The notes below the pieces were generated by a model that was not told the DNA's origin, ran no database searches, and saw nothing but the letters and a program-made list of their open reading frames with translations. Made by a program: the position numbers and the translations under genes. Source: Coriaria nepalensis (Eukaryota; Streptophyta; Magnoliopsida; Cucurbitales; Coriariaceae). From it: DNA of 64,000 nt. The stretch is from the NCBI GenBank assembly GCA_027186245.1, contig CP114484.1, forward strand, positions 11,294,001-11,358,000, read 5' to 3'. Below, in pieces: positions 1 through 11,170 of this stretch. Position 1 is the first letter of the stretch. The number at the start of each line of letters is the position of its first letter.

Positions 1-533
1 ATATTTGTGGATTTGAACTTGCTCCATTATCAGCTATTGAACTAGAGGTTTCATTTCTGTATGTTATGATCGACTGTTGTTTAGTGTTGGGTAAACAAAC
101 TTGCTTCCTTCTTATTTGCAATCTCCATATTTCCAGAATTCTGAATTCTCTAAAGCTCAGCTTGCATCCGCCATTTTTGCGTTCAGAAGCGGACGGTTCC
201 ATTCATCTAAGATCTGCTTATTTTGATCTTCGTTCGAAGGTATTTTCTCTCTCTCTCTCTCTCTCGTTTTTTTTGTGTGGAAAACATTAGATCATGAAAT
301 CTCATAATGTACTAAATGGATTTTCTGTCCCATTCTTAAATCAATAAAAGTAGCTTTTATTTTATGATACTTTTGTCTCTCTCCTCTTCTGTTACTATTT
401 GTTGGGTTAGGATGGTTTCTGGGGTGAATTTAAAGCAAAGATGACAGAGATAATAAGCTACGTCATCTTTTTTGTGTATATATATTGAACAAAATTGGTT
501 GTTCATTGTTGCTATGCAGTACAGGACCCTGCA
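1..533 (+). promoter_or_regulatory. 5' leader of the FPP gene with a probable 5'-UTR intron
   Basis: This stretch precedes the FPP start codon. A good donor (AAG/GTATTT) lies at 239/240 and an acceptor (GCTATGCAG) ends at 519. This suggests a leader exon ending at 239 and a 280-base 5'-UTR intron that carries a CT microsatellite near 248-266. No coding function is seen. The leader start may lie upstream of the window. Confidence 0.5.
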
Positions 534-2577
534 ATGGAAAAGCGGAAATGGTTGTGGAAGAGGAAGTCTTCTGATAAGAGCCCCGGAGAAACCGAAAGTT
601 CATGTTCCGCGTCTTCTCCCTCTGAGCGGTACTCTGATGATCAGGTACGTGACTGAATGATTAGTTCTTTCATTGAAGTTAAAGATAATTTCAACATTAG
701 AAACTGAGTTTAGCTATTTGAAGCAGGAACCGGGAAAGGTCTCTCCTAATCACTATGCAGAATCACCTGAAGTATCATTCAAACCCAAATCTAGCTGTGC
801 AGAGGAATTTTACTACAAGTCCTCGCGAAAAGACACGGATGATACTATGAGGATTCTGACAGAGAAGTTGTCAGCTGCTCTTGTCAATGTTAGTGCAAAA
901 GAAGACCTTGTAAAGCAGCACGCAAAAGTTGCTGAGGAAGCTATTGCAGGTAAGATCCCTCTACAATACATTTTCGCTCTTCACCTATTCCTTAAAACAA
1001 TTTTCATGCTACAAGATGTTTGAATTTTAGGGTGGGAGAAGGCTGAAAATGAAGTCCGAGATATGAAGCATCAACTTGAAACTGCAATTCAGCAAAAGAC
1101 AGTACTGGAAAATAGAGTCAGCCATCTTGATGAAGCTCTCAAAGAATGTGTGAAACAATTGAGAAAAGTAAGAGATGAGCAAGAAGAAAAATTTTCTGAA
1201 GCTGTGAAAGAGAAAACTCTTTCCTGGGAATCCACCAAATCGAAACTAGAACAGCAGTTACTTGAGCTTCAGACAACACATGAATCTTCTCAATTATCGT
1301 CTCTTCCTCATCCTGACCGTGAACTCTATAGCAAGCTTGAATCTTTGAGAAAAGAAAATCTGGCCTTCAAGCAAGTGCTCCTTTCTCAATTTGAGGCGTT
1401 AGAGATCAGAACAATTGAGAGGGACTTGACTACCAGAGCAGCGGAAACAGCAAGCAAGCAATACTTAGAAGGCATAAAGAAGGTGGCAAAGCTAGAGGCA
1501 GAGTGTAAGAAGCTTCAATCGTTGTCTAGTAAAACGTCCTTAGCTTATTACAATCATAAATCTCCTCGTGCTGCTTCCTCGATTTATGTGGAATCCTTAA
1601 CTGATAGTCAATCGGACAGTGGTGAGATGAGCTTCTTGGACTCATGGATGGAAAAAACTGTTGATAGAAGCATCCCTGCATCTTCTACTGAAATAGATAA
1701 TCTCATGGACGATTTTCTTGAGATGGAGAGACTCGCCGCATTATCTGAGCCAAATAATGTGCCCCATTTACAAGAATCAGAAGTTAGCTCCGGTCAATTG
1801 ATTAATGCTGAGCTTGAAGCTAGGAATTGTCAGCTAAAGAAGATGGAAACAGAGAAAGCTGAAATGGGTGAGAAGTTAGAAAAGATGGAGGTAGAGAAAG
1901 CTCGTCTAGAAGAGAAGCTAGAGAAGGTGGAGTTGGAGAAAGTCGAGCTAGAGATTGCTCTTGGCAAAAGGGAAGATTGTGTTCAAGCATCACAGCTTAA
2001 ACTTAAAGAGGCAGAAGCTAAGCTAGAAGAGTTGAAGATGGCGCTAATCATTACCAATGAGTCCAAGCAAAGAATTGAGTCTCAACTCGTAAGCATGGAA
2101 GCAGAATCTCGTACTATATCTGTAAAAGTTGGCTCCTTAGAAGCCGTGGTTAATAAAGGGAAGACTTCATCAATGGATACTGAAAAACTTGAAGAAGATT
2201 CAAATTCAACTAATGAACAAACAATAAAGCAGGATCATCTTGTGGAAGCTTCTGGAAAGAAGCTAGCAGAGTGTCAAAGGACAATAGCATCACTGGGGAT
2301 TCAATTGAAATCTCTAGCAACTCTTGAAGACTTCTTGATCGATGGTACACATTTACCGGCATTGTCCCCTGAGAAAAGTACGGAGTCTATCGGAATGAAA
2401 GAAGAGGGTGGTTCTGGATATTTGTCAAGTAAGAATGAAGAAAACTCGCCCCCATCTGCATCTTCATCGACTTCATCTTCTACTGCGGTGTCAAGTTATG
2501 TTAGTTCTGAGAAGAATCGTAGTGGGTTATCGAAATTTTTCACTCGGACAAAGAGTGGGATGAAGATAGAAGTTTGA
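534..2577 (+). CDS. Filament-like plant protein (FPP, FPP2/FPP3-like), coiled coil
   Basis: Three coding exons, 534-644, 727-949 and 1031-2577, join in frame to give 626 aa. Junction phases are consistent and each intron has GT-AG ends. The N-terminus MEKRKWLWKRKSSDKSPGET is the FPP signature (basic, two Trp, SSDKSPGE). The second exon ends in the family motif VAEEAIAGWEKAENEV, which is rebuilt across the exon 2/3 junction. Long heptad-rich Lys/Glu segments (about residues 75-190 and 250-380) predict extended coiled coils. The Ser-rich C-terminus ends near FFTRTKSGMKIEV. FPPs are plant-specific coiled-coil proteins; some relatives are linked to cortical microtubules or the plasma membrane, but the biochemical role of this short class is not established. 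The length fits the roughly 615-630 aa Arabidopsis members FPP2 and FPP3. It is the first gene of a series collinear with Arabidopsis At1g218xx-At1g216xx. Confidence 0.93.
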
Positions 2578-2936
2578 GTTCGGGTGAGGAGGTTCAAAGG
2601 GAAGGGGGGAACAAGATTGACTTCAGTTTTTAAAACAGTGTAGGAGTTCTCACGTAATGGTGTTCTTTACAGTTCTGAAAGTGATCCGCATAATGTATGG
2701 TATTATGTTAATCAAAATAGTGGATTATCTTTACAAAACAGCCAAGGAGTTTTGTTCTATAAATTCTCAAGTAGTTAATTTTTGTTTGGACCAAATAAGT
2801 GTTTAGTTGAGACGACTTATTTTTTCTGGTGTAAAATCTCTCTTGAAAAAGCTATATAATAACAATCACGTTACGGTGAACGCTTGAAGTGCAGTAAAAA
2901 GGAGAAAGGAGAAAGGTGGCAGATTAAAAATTTTCA
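2578..2936. other. 3' UTR and spacer after FPP
   Basis: Contains the FPP 3' UTR and AT-rich spacer. I see no gene here. Confidence 0.4.
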
Positions 2937-3020
2937 TGGGGTGAGAGAGGCTCGAACTCTCGACCTCAGGATCACTCTAAGCTATGAGACCTACGCGCTA
3001 GCCAACTGCGCCACCACCCC
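2937..3020 (-). tRNA. trnM-CAU: Elongator tRNA-Met (CAT), intron-containing
   Basis: Reading the minus strand from 3020, the acceptor stem GGGGTGG pairs with CTCACCCC-type sequence at 2938-2944, and the discriminator A is at 2937. The D-arm box A (TGGCGCAGTTGGC) and T-arm box B (GGTCGAGAGTTCGAGCC) are present. Anticodon CAT is at 2984-2986. A 10-base insert at 2973-2982, directly after position A37, fits the standard nuclear tRNA intron site. Plant elongator tRNA-Met genes are one of the two tRNA families that usually carry such introns, the other being tRNA-Tyr. Confidence 0.95.
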
Positions 3021-3556
3021 CTTCCTTTCCTTCATGTTGATTATAAATATAATAACTATGGTGTTTCAGCCATTTTACATATTCAATGCTCTACCCCGTA
3101 AAATCAAAGTGACATCATTATTACACTCTTCGTACCTTTAACTCCGACAATCCTTCTTATCTTTCTCACATGTATAAATATAGAATGCAGCTGCAACATC
3201 ATAAGAAATTTTCAATGTCAGTTTATAGAGAGCAAAACATACTTCTTGCCTTCACATTATATGATATAACAAGTGGGATTAGAGCTGTGTCCATTATAGA
3301 TATGACTATAAAGTACACCTCATTAAATAGAAGCAACACAATAGTTTCATTTCCATTATAATCAGTAGAGCCATTCTTTCAAGTTTCAATTCAATATTTC
3401 CAAACATGTAAGAAATGACATAAGTAACAGCAATCCATTTGTAATCTCGAACCCATGTGTTCCAATTAACACTGTCAATACTGTCATGGATTGACAGTAC
3501 GAGAAGAAGATGAAAGAAGATAGAAAATGGGAAGTAAATTTTAGAGAGAGACTGAA
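3021..3556. other. Spacer between tRNA-Met and the TLC relic
   Basis: AT-rich. The missing C-terminal part of the TLC gene would be expected here, but I find no TLC-like coding sequence in any frame. Confidence 0.4.
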
Positions 3557-4485
3557 ATGTACGTCACATATGAGGGTGAGAATAAGGTAGTTGATAGTAA
3601 CATTCCGATACAAAGTAAGAGCGAAACACATGAGAAGTATCAAATGATGCAACAAGATGGCAGGAATCCAACCGCTGTATAGCCCGTAATGCAGCATATC
3701 CCACTGATCATAAGCAAAGTAACCACGTGAGAAGCACAAAGCTGAAAATTCCCATGTCCATGCACCTCCAAACAACTGAGAGTGATTCCATTTCCGCCAT
3801 TTGTTCACCACTGGTTAACCGAAATGATAACCACTGTACAGACGGAAGAGAAAAAGAATACTTATTGCATAAAGGTGCTCTGTGATGAGTATAAGAATAA
3901 GGCACTTGCAAAAATTCAAATAATATTAAGAAATGAAAAGGAATTAATGCGACTAATAAGCAACACAAAAACAAGCCAACTATTTCTACTGAGCAAAATC
4001 AAATTCCCAAATAAATGAATAACTTCGATAATTTAGCAACTTTTTCGACTTTCCAGAACTAGTAGACCTGAGCAAAACTAGTACTATGGGTAATTTGGTA
4101 CGTAAGTAGATAATCGACCGTCGCTTCCTAAAATGCTGATCCAAATAGAAACTGCGAACTGCTTACAAGAATCAGAAGGAGAAGGGAAGCGCAATGAATA
4201 AGAAAAGCATAGGATTAGGAGGGGAGGGGGAGAACCTAAAGCGGAGGTAATGGTGAAGTGGAGGAGCGAGACGGAGGTGTTGACGAAGAGAGGATCGTTA
4301 GAGACGATGAATCAAATGATCGTGTTGGCCGTTTGGAAAAAGAAAGCTCCGGCGAGGACATAGAGCAGCTCAGACCGCTTGGCGAAGAGAATCTCGAAGC
4401 AAACGGAAACCAATCATAGGAGCAGCGTTACTAAGAAGAAGCTCCCTGCCTTGCTCTCCTTCTGCCCCGCTGGTCTACCGGCCAT
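3557..4485 (-). pseudogene. TLC (TRAM/LAG1/CLN8) domain membrane protein, broken copy
   Basis: The first exon (4485 down to 4236) starts MAGRPAGQKESKAGS and reads as a membrane protein with the family-like stretch RSELLYVLAGAFFFQTAN. It has two in-frame TGA codons, at 4416-4414 (codon 24) and 4314-4312 (codon 58). The second exon starts at 3810 after a good CAG acceptor, in matching phase. It carries YFAYDQWDMLHYGLYSGW and a His-His-containing segment (ILLHHLILLMCFALTLYRN) typical of plant TLC proteins, up to about 3557 (ICDVH). After that the expected C-terminal helices are absent. TLC proteins are multi-pass ER or other membrane proteins with lipid-related roles. Two stops plus 3' truncation make a functional protein unlikely. 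The position between FPP and BTB matches Arabidopsis At1g21790, a TLC gene. An alternative is sequencing error at both TGAs, but that would not explain the lost 3' end. Confidence 0.75.
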
Positions 4486-5049
4486 CTCTCTCCCTCCCTC
4501 TCTCTCTCTCTCTCTCGCTTAGAAACAGAAGGAGGGGATGACAGGTAGACAAGCGTTGCCTCGTTCACCCGCACAGTTAGTGGGTGGTTTTTATCACCCG
4601 ACCCAATTAAAAGATCCGACCTTTTCTACTTACAGGTGTCGCGGTGTCACTTGTTCTAATATGAAAGCGAATCAAAATAATGTAAAGAGAAACAAAATTA
4701 CTCCCGAAGAGGATAGACAAATATATCTTCAGAATCCGACGTGGCAGGATGTATGGGCCCCGGAAATGCGAGATACTTCCTCCCAGACCAAGTAAGCTTG
4801 TGGAAGCAGAGGATTCCACGTGTTAATCCAACTAGTCCACGCTTGTCCACGCTTGTCCACTTGTCATACCGTGGCAGGCCAGCTGAGATCGCGCCCAATT
4901 CCAACCACTTATCTCTTTTTTTTGGCGGCCAAAATACCAACCTCTCATCACAAATTCCCTCGAATAAATCTCTCTCACTAAAATTACTCAAAATTTCCTT
5001 CTCTCTCCCTCTCTCTCCCTTTGTCTCCTCTCTTTCTCTCTCTATCTCC
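4486..5049. promoter_or_regulatory. Divergent promoter region of the TLC relic and CAO, with G-box
   Basis: About 560 bases separate the start codons of two divergent genes. A perfect G-box CACGTG lies at 4817-4822, about 230 bases upstream of the CAO ATG. A 10-base direct repeat (GCTTGTCCAC twice) occupies 4841-4860, with a further partial unit on each side. CT-rich tracts lie at 4496-4516 and 4999-5048, the second in the probable CAO leader. G-boxes are bound by bZIP and bHLH factors, including light-signalling regulators; this fits a chlorophyll gene, but the role is inferred. Confidence 0.5.
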
Positions 5050-7704
5050 ATGTCTCTGTCGGCTTCAAACGCCATGACCACCATAGCTACCGCCGCGGCT
5101 CTCTCTCTACCTATCTCTCTTTGTAAATCTTCTAAGCTTAGCTCCAAAAAGGTAAATATTCCCAATATCTCTTGCACTGTGTATGTTTCACTTTTGTTCT
5201 GTATGAGGATGAAAGACAATCAAGCTAAGTAGTTCTTCATTTCTTTAGCTAAAACATCACTTAACTACAGTGCGAGAACATCACAACATAAGATCTTAGA
5301 TAGATGTATTTGCTAATGTTAAGAATCAGTGAGGAATTTATGTTCTATTGAATGCTGTCTTGGACTAAGATGATGAAATATTTTGTATGTTTGTTTTGAA
5401 CGGCTATGCTATGAGAGGTGGAGTCTATTTCTCTGGGCATGTTCATTGATTTTCACGATATCCTTGAATGTAGTTATAGGCTATAGCTTGATTTTGGTGG
5501 TGATGTGGAATGTCAGGGTATGAGAGCAGGATTTAGGGTATTTTCCGTACTGGGGGAGGAAGGAACTTCAATAGAGAAAAGGAGTACTTGGGGCCCGCTT
5601 TTTGACGTGGAAGATCCAAGGTCTAAAGTTCCACAAAAAGGGAAATTCTTGGATGTAAATCAAGCTTTGGAAGTGGCTAGATATGATATTCAGTATTGTG
5701 ATTGGCGGGCTCGGCAAGATGTGCTTACAATCATGCTTCTTCATGAAAAGGTTCAATGACAATTTGAATATCATTCATTTCATTTAAATCGAGGTTGATT
5801 TCTACTTTACATCTTGTTATTTAGAGTACGCTTAGACTCTCATATATATGAATGTAGGTTGTGGAAGTTCTAAATCCTCTAGCTCGTGAGTTCAAGTCTA
5901 TTGGTACTGTGAAGAAGGAACTAGCAGATTTACAAGAAGATTTAGAACAAGCACACAAACAGGTATGTTAAACATAATGGCTTAAGAAGTATTTTATCTA
6001 TATGGATCTCACTCTGAAATCCAACCCTTTTTTTGTATATTTATTGAAATTCGGAATAACAACAGGTTCATATATCAGAAGCAAGGGTCGCAACTGCTTT
6101 AGATAAACTAGCTTACATGGAAACACTGGTAAATGATAGGCTGTTACAAGATAGGAAAACAACAGAACCTGATTCTTCCCTTTCTCCCAGTACTTCTACA
6201 CAATCTCCACCCAATGAAAATCATAGGTCGCCTCAGAGAAACTTGAACGTATCTGGTCCTGTTCAACCATACAATCCTCGGTTGAAGAACTTCTGGTATC
6301 CTGTTACTTTCTCCACTGACCTGAAGGATGATACCATGGTAAGCTATTCTTTCAGAATATAGAATAACATTTATACCTGCAATTTAAAGATATCCTCTAA
6401 TGAATTTAGTATCTGTTTCAGGTCCCAATAGATTGTTTTGAGGAGCCATGGGTTTTGTTCCGTGGAAAGGATGGAAGACCCGGCTGTGTACAGAACACTT
6501 GTGCACATAGAGCATGCCCTCTTCATCTTGGTTCCGTAAATGAGGGTCGAATCCAGTGCCCGTATCATGGTTAGTAAGATACAGAAATAAACAAATGTAC
6601 AGAAAGAAACAATATTGAGGAGAAAATTATAACGACTTCTTTGATGGATGTATATATCAGGGTGGGAATATTCAACGGATGGAAACTGTGAGAAAATGCC
6701 ATCCACAAAATTTGTCAGTGTGAAGATAAAGTCATTGCCCTGCTTCGAGCAAGAAGGGATGATCTGGATTTGGCCAGGTAATGACCCTCCAGCGGCCGAG
6801 ATTCCTTCTCTACAGCCTCCTCCTGGATTCCAAGTTCATGCTGAGGTACTTTTCTATATATTCAGAAAATCCTTCTTTAACATTTCCATATAAATCAAGC
6901 ATGTCATGGGCCTAACTAGTTTCACCTGGATTGCTCATGAAAGCTCATCATGGAACTTCCAGTCGAACATGGGTTGCTTCTAGATAATCTTCTCGACCTT
7001 GCTCATGCCCCTTTCACTCACACTTCCACCTTCGCCAAGGGATGGACTGTTCCCAGGTTTGCTTTTTCTTAAAAGATTAAAGTATTAAATGAATCAAAGT
7101 ACAGAGATGTAACCACAATGCTAACTACTCGTTTCACATGAAATCTGAATGTTTCAGCTTGGTGAAGTTTTTGACACCAGCATCAGGCCTCCAAGGATAC
7201 TGGGATCCATATCCAATAGACATGGAATTTAGACCACCTTGTATAGTACTATCAACTATAGGCATCTCTAAGCCCGGAAAGCTAGAAGGACAAAGTACTA
7301 AACAGTGTTCTACTCACCTTCACCAACTTCACGTCTGCTTGCCTTCATCCAGACAGAAAACAAGGTTATTGTACAGAATGTCACTAGATTTCGCACCCAT
7401 TCTGAAGCATATTCCTTTTATGCATTATCTATGGAGGCATTTTGCAGAACAGGTAATAAAATCTTTCAGACAGAATTCTTTTTTAATTCCCGAGAAAGGG
7501 TTGATGAAAACAATTAACATAGCTCAACTACAGGTCTTAAATGAGGACCTGAGGCTTGTGCTCGGTCAGCAAGAGCGTATGATCAACGGTGCAAATATCT
7601 GGAACATGCCGGTTTCATATGACAAGCTGGGAGTAAGGTATAGGCTATGGAGAAATGCTGTGGATAAAGGCGCTAAGCAACTTCCTTTCACCAAACCGAC
7701 CTGA
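5050..7704 (+). CDS. CAO: Chlorophyllide a oxygenase, chloroplastic
   Basis: Nine exons: 5050-5151, 5517-5750, 5858-5962, 6066-6338, 6422-6569, 6661-6845, 6944-7056, 7158-7452, 7534-7704. They join without a frame error into 541 aa, close to the 536 aa of Arabidopsis CAO. CAO converts chlorophyllide a to chlorophyllide b in plastids by two oxygenations. The Ser/Ala-rich N-terminus looks like a transit peptide. It is followed by the regulatory A-domain ([19 protein letters not shown]), a linker, and the catalytic domain. The Rieske 2Fe-2S ligands are visible as CAH in exon 5 and CPYH at the exon 5/6 junction. The mononuclear iron site is the segment [15 protein letters not shown] (Asp, His, His). 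The C-terminus [20 protein letters not shown] is typical. All splice sites are GT-AG. The gene looks fully functional. Confidence 0.97.
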
Positions 7705-8478
7705 AATCAGATTCAGTAGCAAACTAACATCTATTGACTTTTCTTCGGATGAATCCCTCTCGCCAGTTTGAATCATCCTCTCATAGACTTTGCTAACAAC
7801 AAAGTGGAAGAAATCTTCTACAATCTCTCAGAGAATACCAAAGCTCTCTCGAATCCAAAAGTCCCAGATGCTGCTTGGCGGAAACTGTTAATTGATCTTG
7901 AGGCAGAGAAACATACACGTACATTTTTAACTTGTAAACAACTGTACACTACTGTTACTGTCTTTCATTTTTGTGTACAGTATATGAAATGGATTTCATT
8001 TTTGTTTGACGAGTGTCGTAAGTGGCGAGGTTGGTTGTATGATTATAGTAGACGATCACCAAGTGTGTATTTTTTAATTTGTGATGTGGTTTCATTTTTT
8101 ATCATGTTGCGTATTAAAGGGTGAATATTTTGTTTCAGTTTACTGTAAAATTTATCCAATAATGAACAAGGCTAGTACTTGCAGCAAACCTCCCATTATC
8201 ATTCATCATGCATTTCGTTCGGAACTCCCAATTCTCAGGCAAATACATGGAGAGCAAGGTCATTGATCTCCCCTCTTGTAATATTAAGACAGATTTAATT
8301 TTATGATTTGTCATCTCATACTGGTAGACAAACTCGAACCTAGCTAATCACAATTAACTATTTTACGACATATTCACAAAGAAAAGTAAACGCAAACAAA
8401 CCAACATTATAGTTAATAGTTAATCCCTTCTACTAGGTTTAACTAAACAATTACCAATCATCAGGTGGTATCGGGTAA
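7705..8478. other. CAO 3' UTR and convergent spacer to BTB gene
   Basis: Convergent 3' ends of CAO and the BTB gene. A stop-free stretch at about 7768-7920 (+) encodes an acidic peptide (NHPLIDFANNKVEEIFYNL...) with no ATG start. I cannot assign it to a family. Nothing else is recognised. Confidence 0.35.
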
Positions 8479-9961
8479 TTATGCCAGCTTCCAAACATTA
8501 AGGACCTCTTGAAACATCTCTACCATCAATTCCCTATCAGCCTGTCGAAAGAAGTCGCTCATCTCATCTATCAAATCATAGACCTTTCCAAAATCGAACA
8601 GATACATCAAGCATCCTTTCTTCAGCCGAGGCAGCGAATAAAGCCAAGCTTCTTGCAATCTCTCTAGAACATTTCCGGAATTGATGTCTCCTAACAGGCT
8701 CTCCTCACACCCATCTTTCAAATCCGAAAGAACATATTTATTAGCAGCTCCAAGCAGTGCTAGCCTGTGTTTCCAAAAGTCTTCTTGCTTTATGGTTCCA
8801 TACAAGTAACTGAGAAGGGCCATGCAAGATTCTAGGGACATGTCTTCTATGAAGATTGTAGAGGATTCCTTTTCTAATAGGTCGTGATGGAACATGCTGT
8901 GGAACACAGGTGAACTTGCTGACAAAATCGCCTTGTGGGCTCTTAAGGTTCCGTCTAACATGTTGATGGTGACATCAGCATGGATGGCTTCATCAAGCAT
9001 GCGGGAAAGGCAACGGAGTGTGCTTTGGTTGGATAGAGGTAGCATGATTCCATCATTGAGCCATATAGAACTGGGCTCTCCCTGTGAATTGGAGAAGAGG
9101 ATAAGACTTGCATGTAAAGAGTCCAGAATCTGAAAATTGATAATAAAAAAAGTTTAAAAAGAGTTGACTCACATTTAGAGGGCAGATCTTAAGGTCTATA
9201 AATTCCACGTCGATGACGAAACGGCCGTGGAAGGTGGTATCGAGTGGCCAGACAAAGTCTTCACTGGTTCGTAGAAGCCTTTCATGAACTGAATATATGA
9301 AACAAACAGAAATAAGGCCATCTCATGCAGCTGATCTATTTTCTTTTCCAGCTACAAAGAAGAAAAAAAGCCACATTTCAAGAGCTAGCTGATTTTGCTT
9401 CTCAAAATCCATCAATAGCAATCAAAATCCACCATAAAAACTCTCATAAAATCTCATTCCTAACCTAAAAATCTAAACAGGCACAAGTATAATAACCATT
9501 TCATCTATTAAAAAAAACCCAAAAATGTCTGGAAAAAAAATGATCCTTTTGCTTTAGCGATCAAAAAAAGATCGGTACAAAATAATAAGGGGGAATGCAT
9601 ACTAGGAGAGATATAAGGTTTCTGGGTAGCGGAAGCGCTGGAAACTCTGAGAACAAAGCAAGCGATCGGAGGCTGCTCTTTCGAGATCCGAGACGGCTCT
9701 GGAAACAGGCGAACGTAGAGGTACCGATTCTTCTCGACCGACAATTGCCTTTATAAAAAATGCAAAAAAGTATATCATTAATCACAGGATGAGTTCGATC
9801 AGTGCCGCTAATGGAATGAGGGAAAGGAGAAAGAAGACGGGTGAGTACCAGTTCCAGATCCCGATCTTGAACGGATCGGATCTTTTGTAGGAGCAAGGTC
9901 CGAAGTTATCGACCCGCCATTGAGCTAGCCTGGAGATCGTCTCCACTTTAGAGTCGCTCAT
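8479..9961 (-). CDS. BTB/POZ domain protein, At1g21780 type
   Basis: Four exons on the minus strand: 9961-9849, 9748-9603, 9288-9173, 9081-8479, joining in frame to 325 aa. The start MSDSKVETISRLAQW matches the Arabidopsis At1g21780 family start. An in-frame ATG 16 codons upstream (10009) is not conserved and was not chosen. The N-terminal half is a MATH-like beta-rich region (EKNRYLYVRLFPEPSRISKE, FHGRFVIDVEFIDLKICP). The C-terminal half is the BTB fold: DVTINMLDGTLRAHKAILSA, SPVFHSMFHHDLLEKESSTI, then SCMALLSYLYG and a BACK-like helical tail. The Arabidopsis homologue binds CUL3, so a role as a CUL3 E3-ligase substrate adaptor is likely. It lies between CAO and VHA-c, convergent with CAO. 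Confidence 0.95.
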
Positions 9962-11170
9962 TTTAAGATATGGTTCTGTCTCCTTACTACTACTCTGCCT
10001 GTCTGTCATAGCGCAGAGAGAAAGAGAGTGAGAGGGTCAAGGGGGACTTCGTGAGAACTTCTGAACTCTTGACTTTTCCCTTTTAGTTTTCTTATCTATA
10101 GATTCATCCTCATAATTCAGTCTAAATAGGAACTCAGACTTAGAATTCAGTCTGAATCGAGAACTCGAATCTAAAAGTTAGTCTGAATCAATAATTCAGA
10201 TTTAAAATTTTGATCAAGAACTCAGTTTAGATCTAGACCTTAGACCTATAACTCAATCTAAATTGGAAATTCAAACCTAAAATTTGGTCTGAATAGATAA
10301 CTTTAAACTAAAACTCATATTTAAAATTCGATCTGGATTGAAAACCTCATATCTAATATTCAGTTTGGACTAGAAACTTAGACTTAGAGCTCGACCTAGA
10401 CCAAGAACTCAAATCTATAAAACGATTTTGATGTGCTGTGCAAGAAAAAAAAATTATCGATATGTCAAGTATTTTATACGATTTATATATTACCCATATA
10501 AAATTTTATATTAATACAAATTTAATTAATTTTAATGTGACATATATTTTAATTATTAAATTCATAAAAATCATCTAAATTTAGATATAAAGACAGATAA
10601 AAATAACGAAACAAAAACTAAATTTACTCTCAATTATTTTCTCTTTCTGTACGGAGGTTGGAATTTGTGTTTGTACTAAAAGCTGATTCTGATCAGTGGT
10701 GGTTTGAATCACACTGCTGAAGTTGTAAATTAAGTGAAGATAATATGGTGCTAATTAAATACATAGGTTGATTTTTGGTTGAGCATGGATGCGTTTTAAA
10801 GTCAACTGTATTATTTGTAGTACGCTTTTTTTGTGTTTTTGATCATCTCTTAATAAGGTAATAGGGGATGTGTCTCACTGTTTGCCACGTCAGATATCAT
10901 AATTATCTATAATTAAAAAAGCTTTAAAAAAAAATGAGGCTATTTCCGTAAATTCATCCCAATGTATCATTTATCACTTTCCTAGTCCTTTGGCATCTGG
11001 GATTTGTGCTTGCCCGTGAAGATAAATAAACTGCTTTATTATTATGATGACGGTGTCTTCTTCCTTCCTCAGATGATCTGATCCCAGGCCCTCTAAGATC
11101 AAGACCAGAGATATTTATCAAAGAACACAAATCAGGATTTGAGCAAGTTAATCTTCGTAACCAGACAAAG
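9962..11170. other. Intergenic promoter region with degenerate tandem repeat
   Basis: Region between the divergent BTB and VHA-c genes. It contains the BTB leader, a degenerate tandem array (listed separately), an AT-rich tract at about 10440-10630, and the VHA-c promoter. I see no gene. Confidence 0.4.
10110..10425. repeat. Degenerate tandem array, about 31-base unit
   Basis: About ten diverged units share a core like AACTCAGACTTAGAATTCAG followed by TCTGAAT. Examples start near 10131, 10161, 10190 and 10216, and later units near 10280, 10340 and 10375 are more decayed. The array lies about 150-460 bases upstream of the BTB start codon on the opposite side of the gene body, so it sits in or next to its promoter. 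It has no coding potential. Confidence 0.6.

Noticed and set aside
2884..3141. Open frame covering the tRNA-Met gene
   Set aside because: No ATG start, and it runs through the tRNA; explained by the tRNA.
6778..6845. GT at 6778 as an exon-6 donor in CAO
   Set aside because: The frame reads through it into the conserved [19 protein letters not shown] segment, so the donor is at 6846.
9962..10009. In-frame upstream ATG extending the BTB protein by 16 residues
   Set aside because: The family start is MSDSKVETISRLAQW (9961). The extension is Ser/Glu-rich and not conserved.
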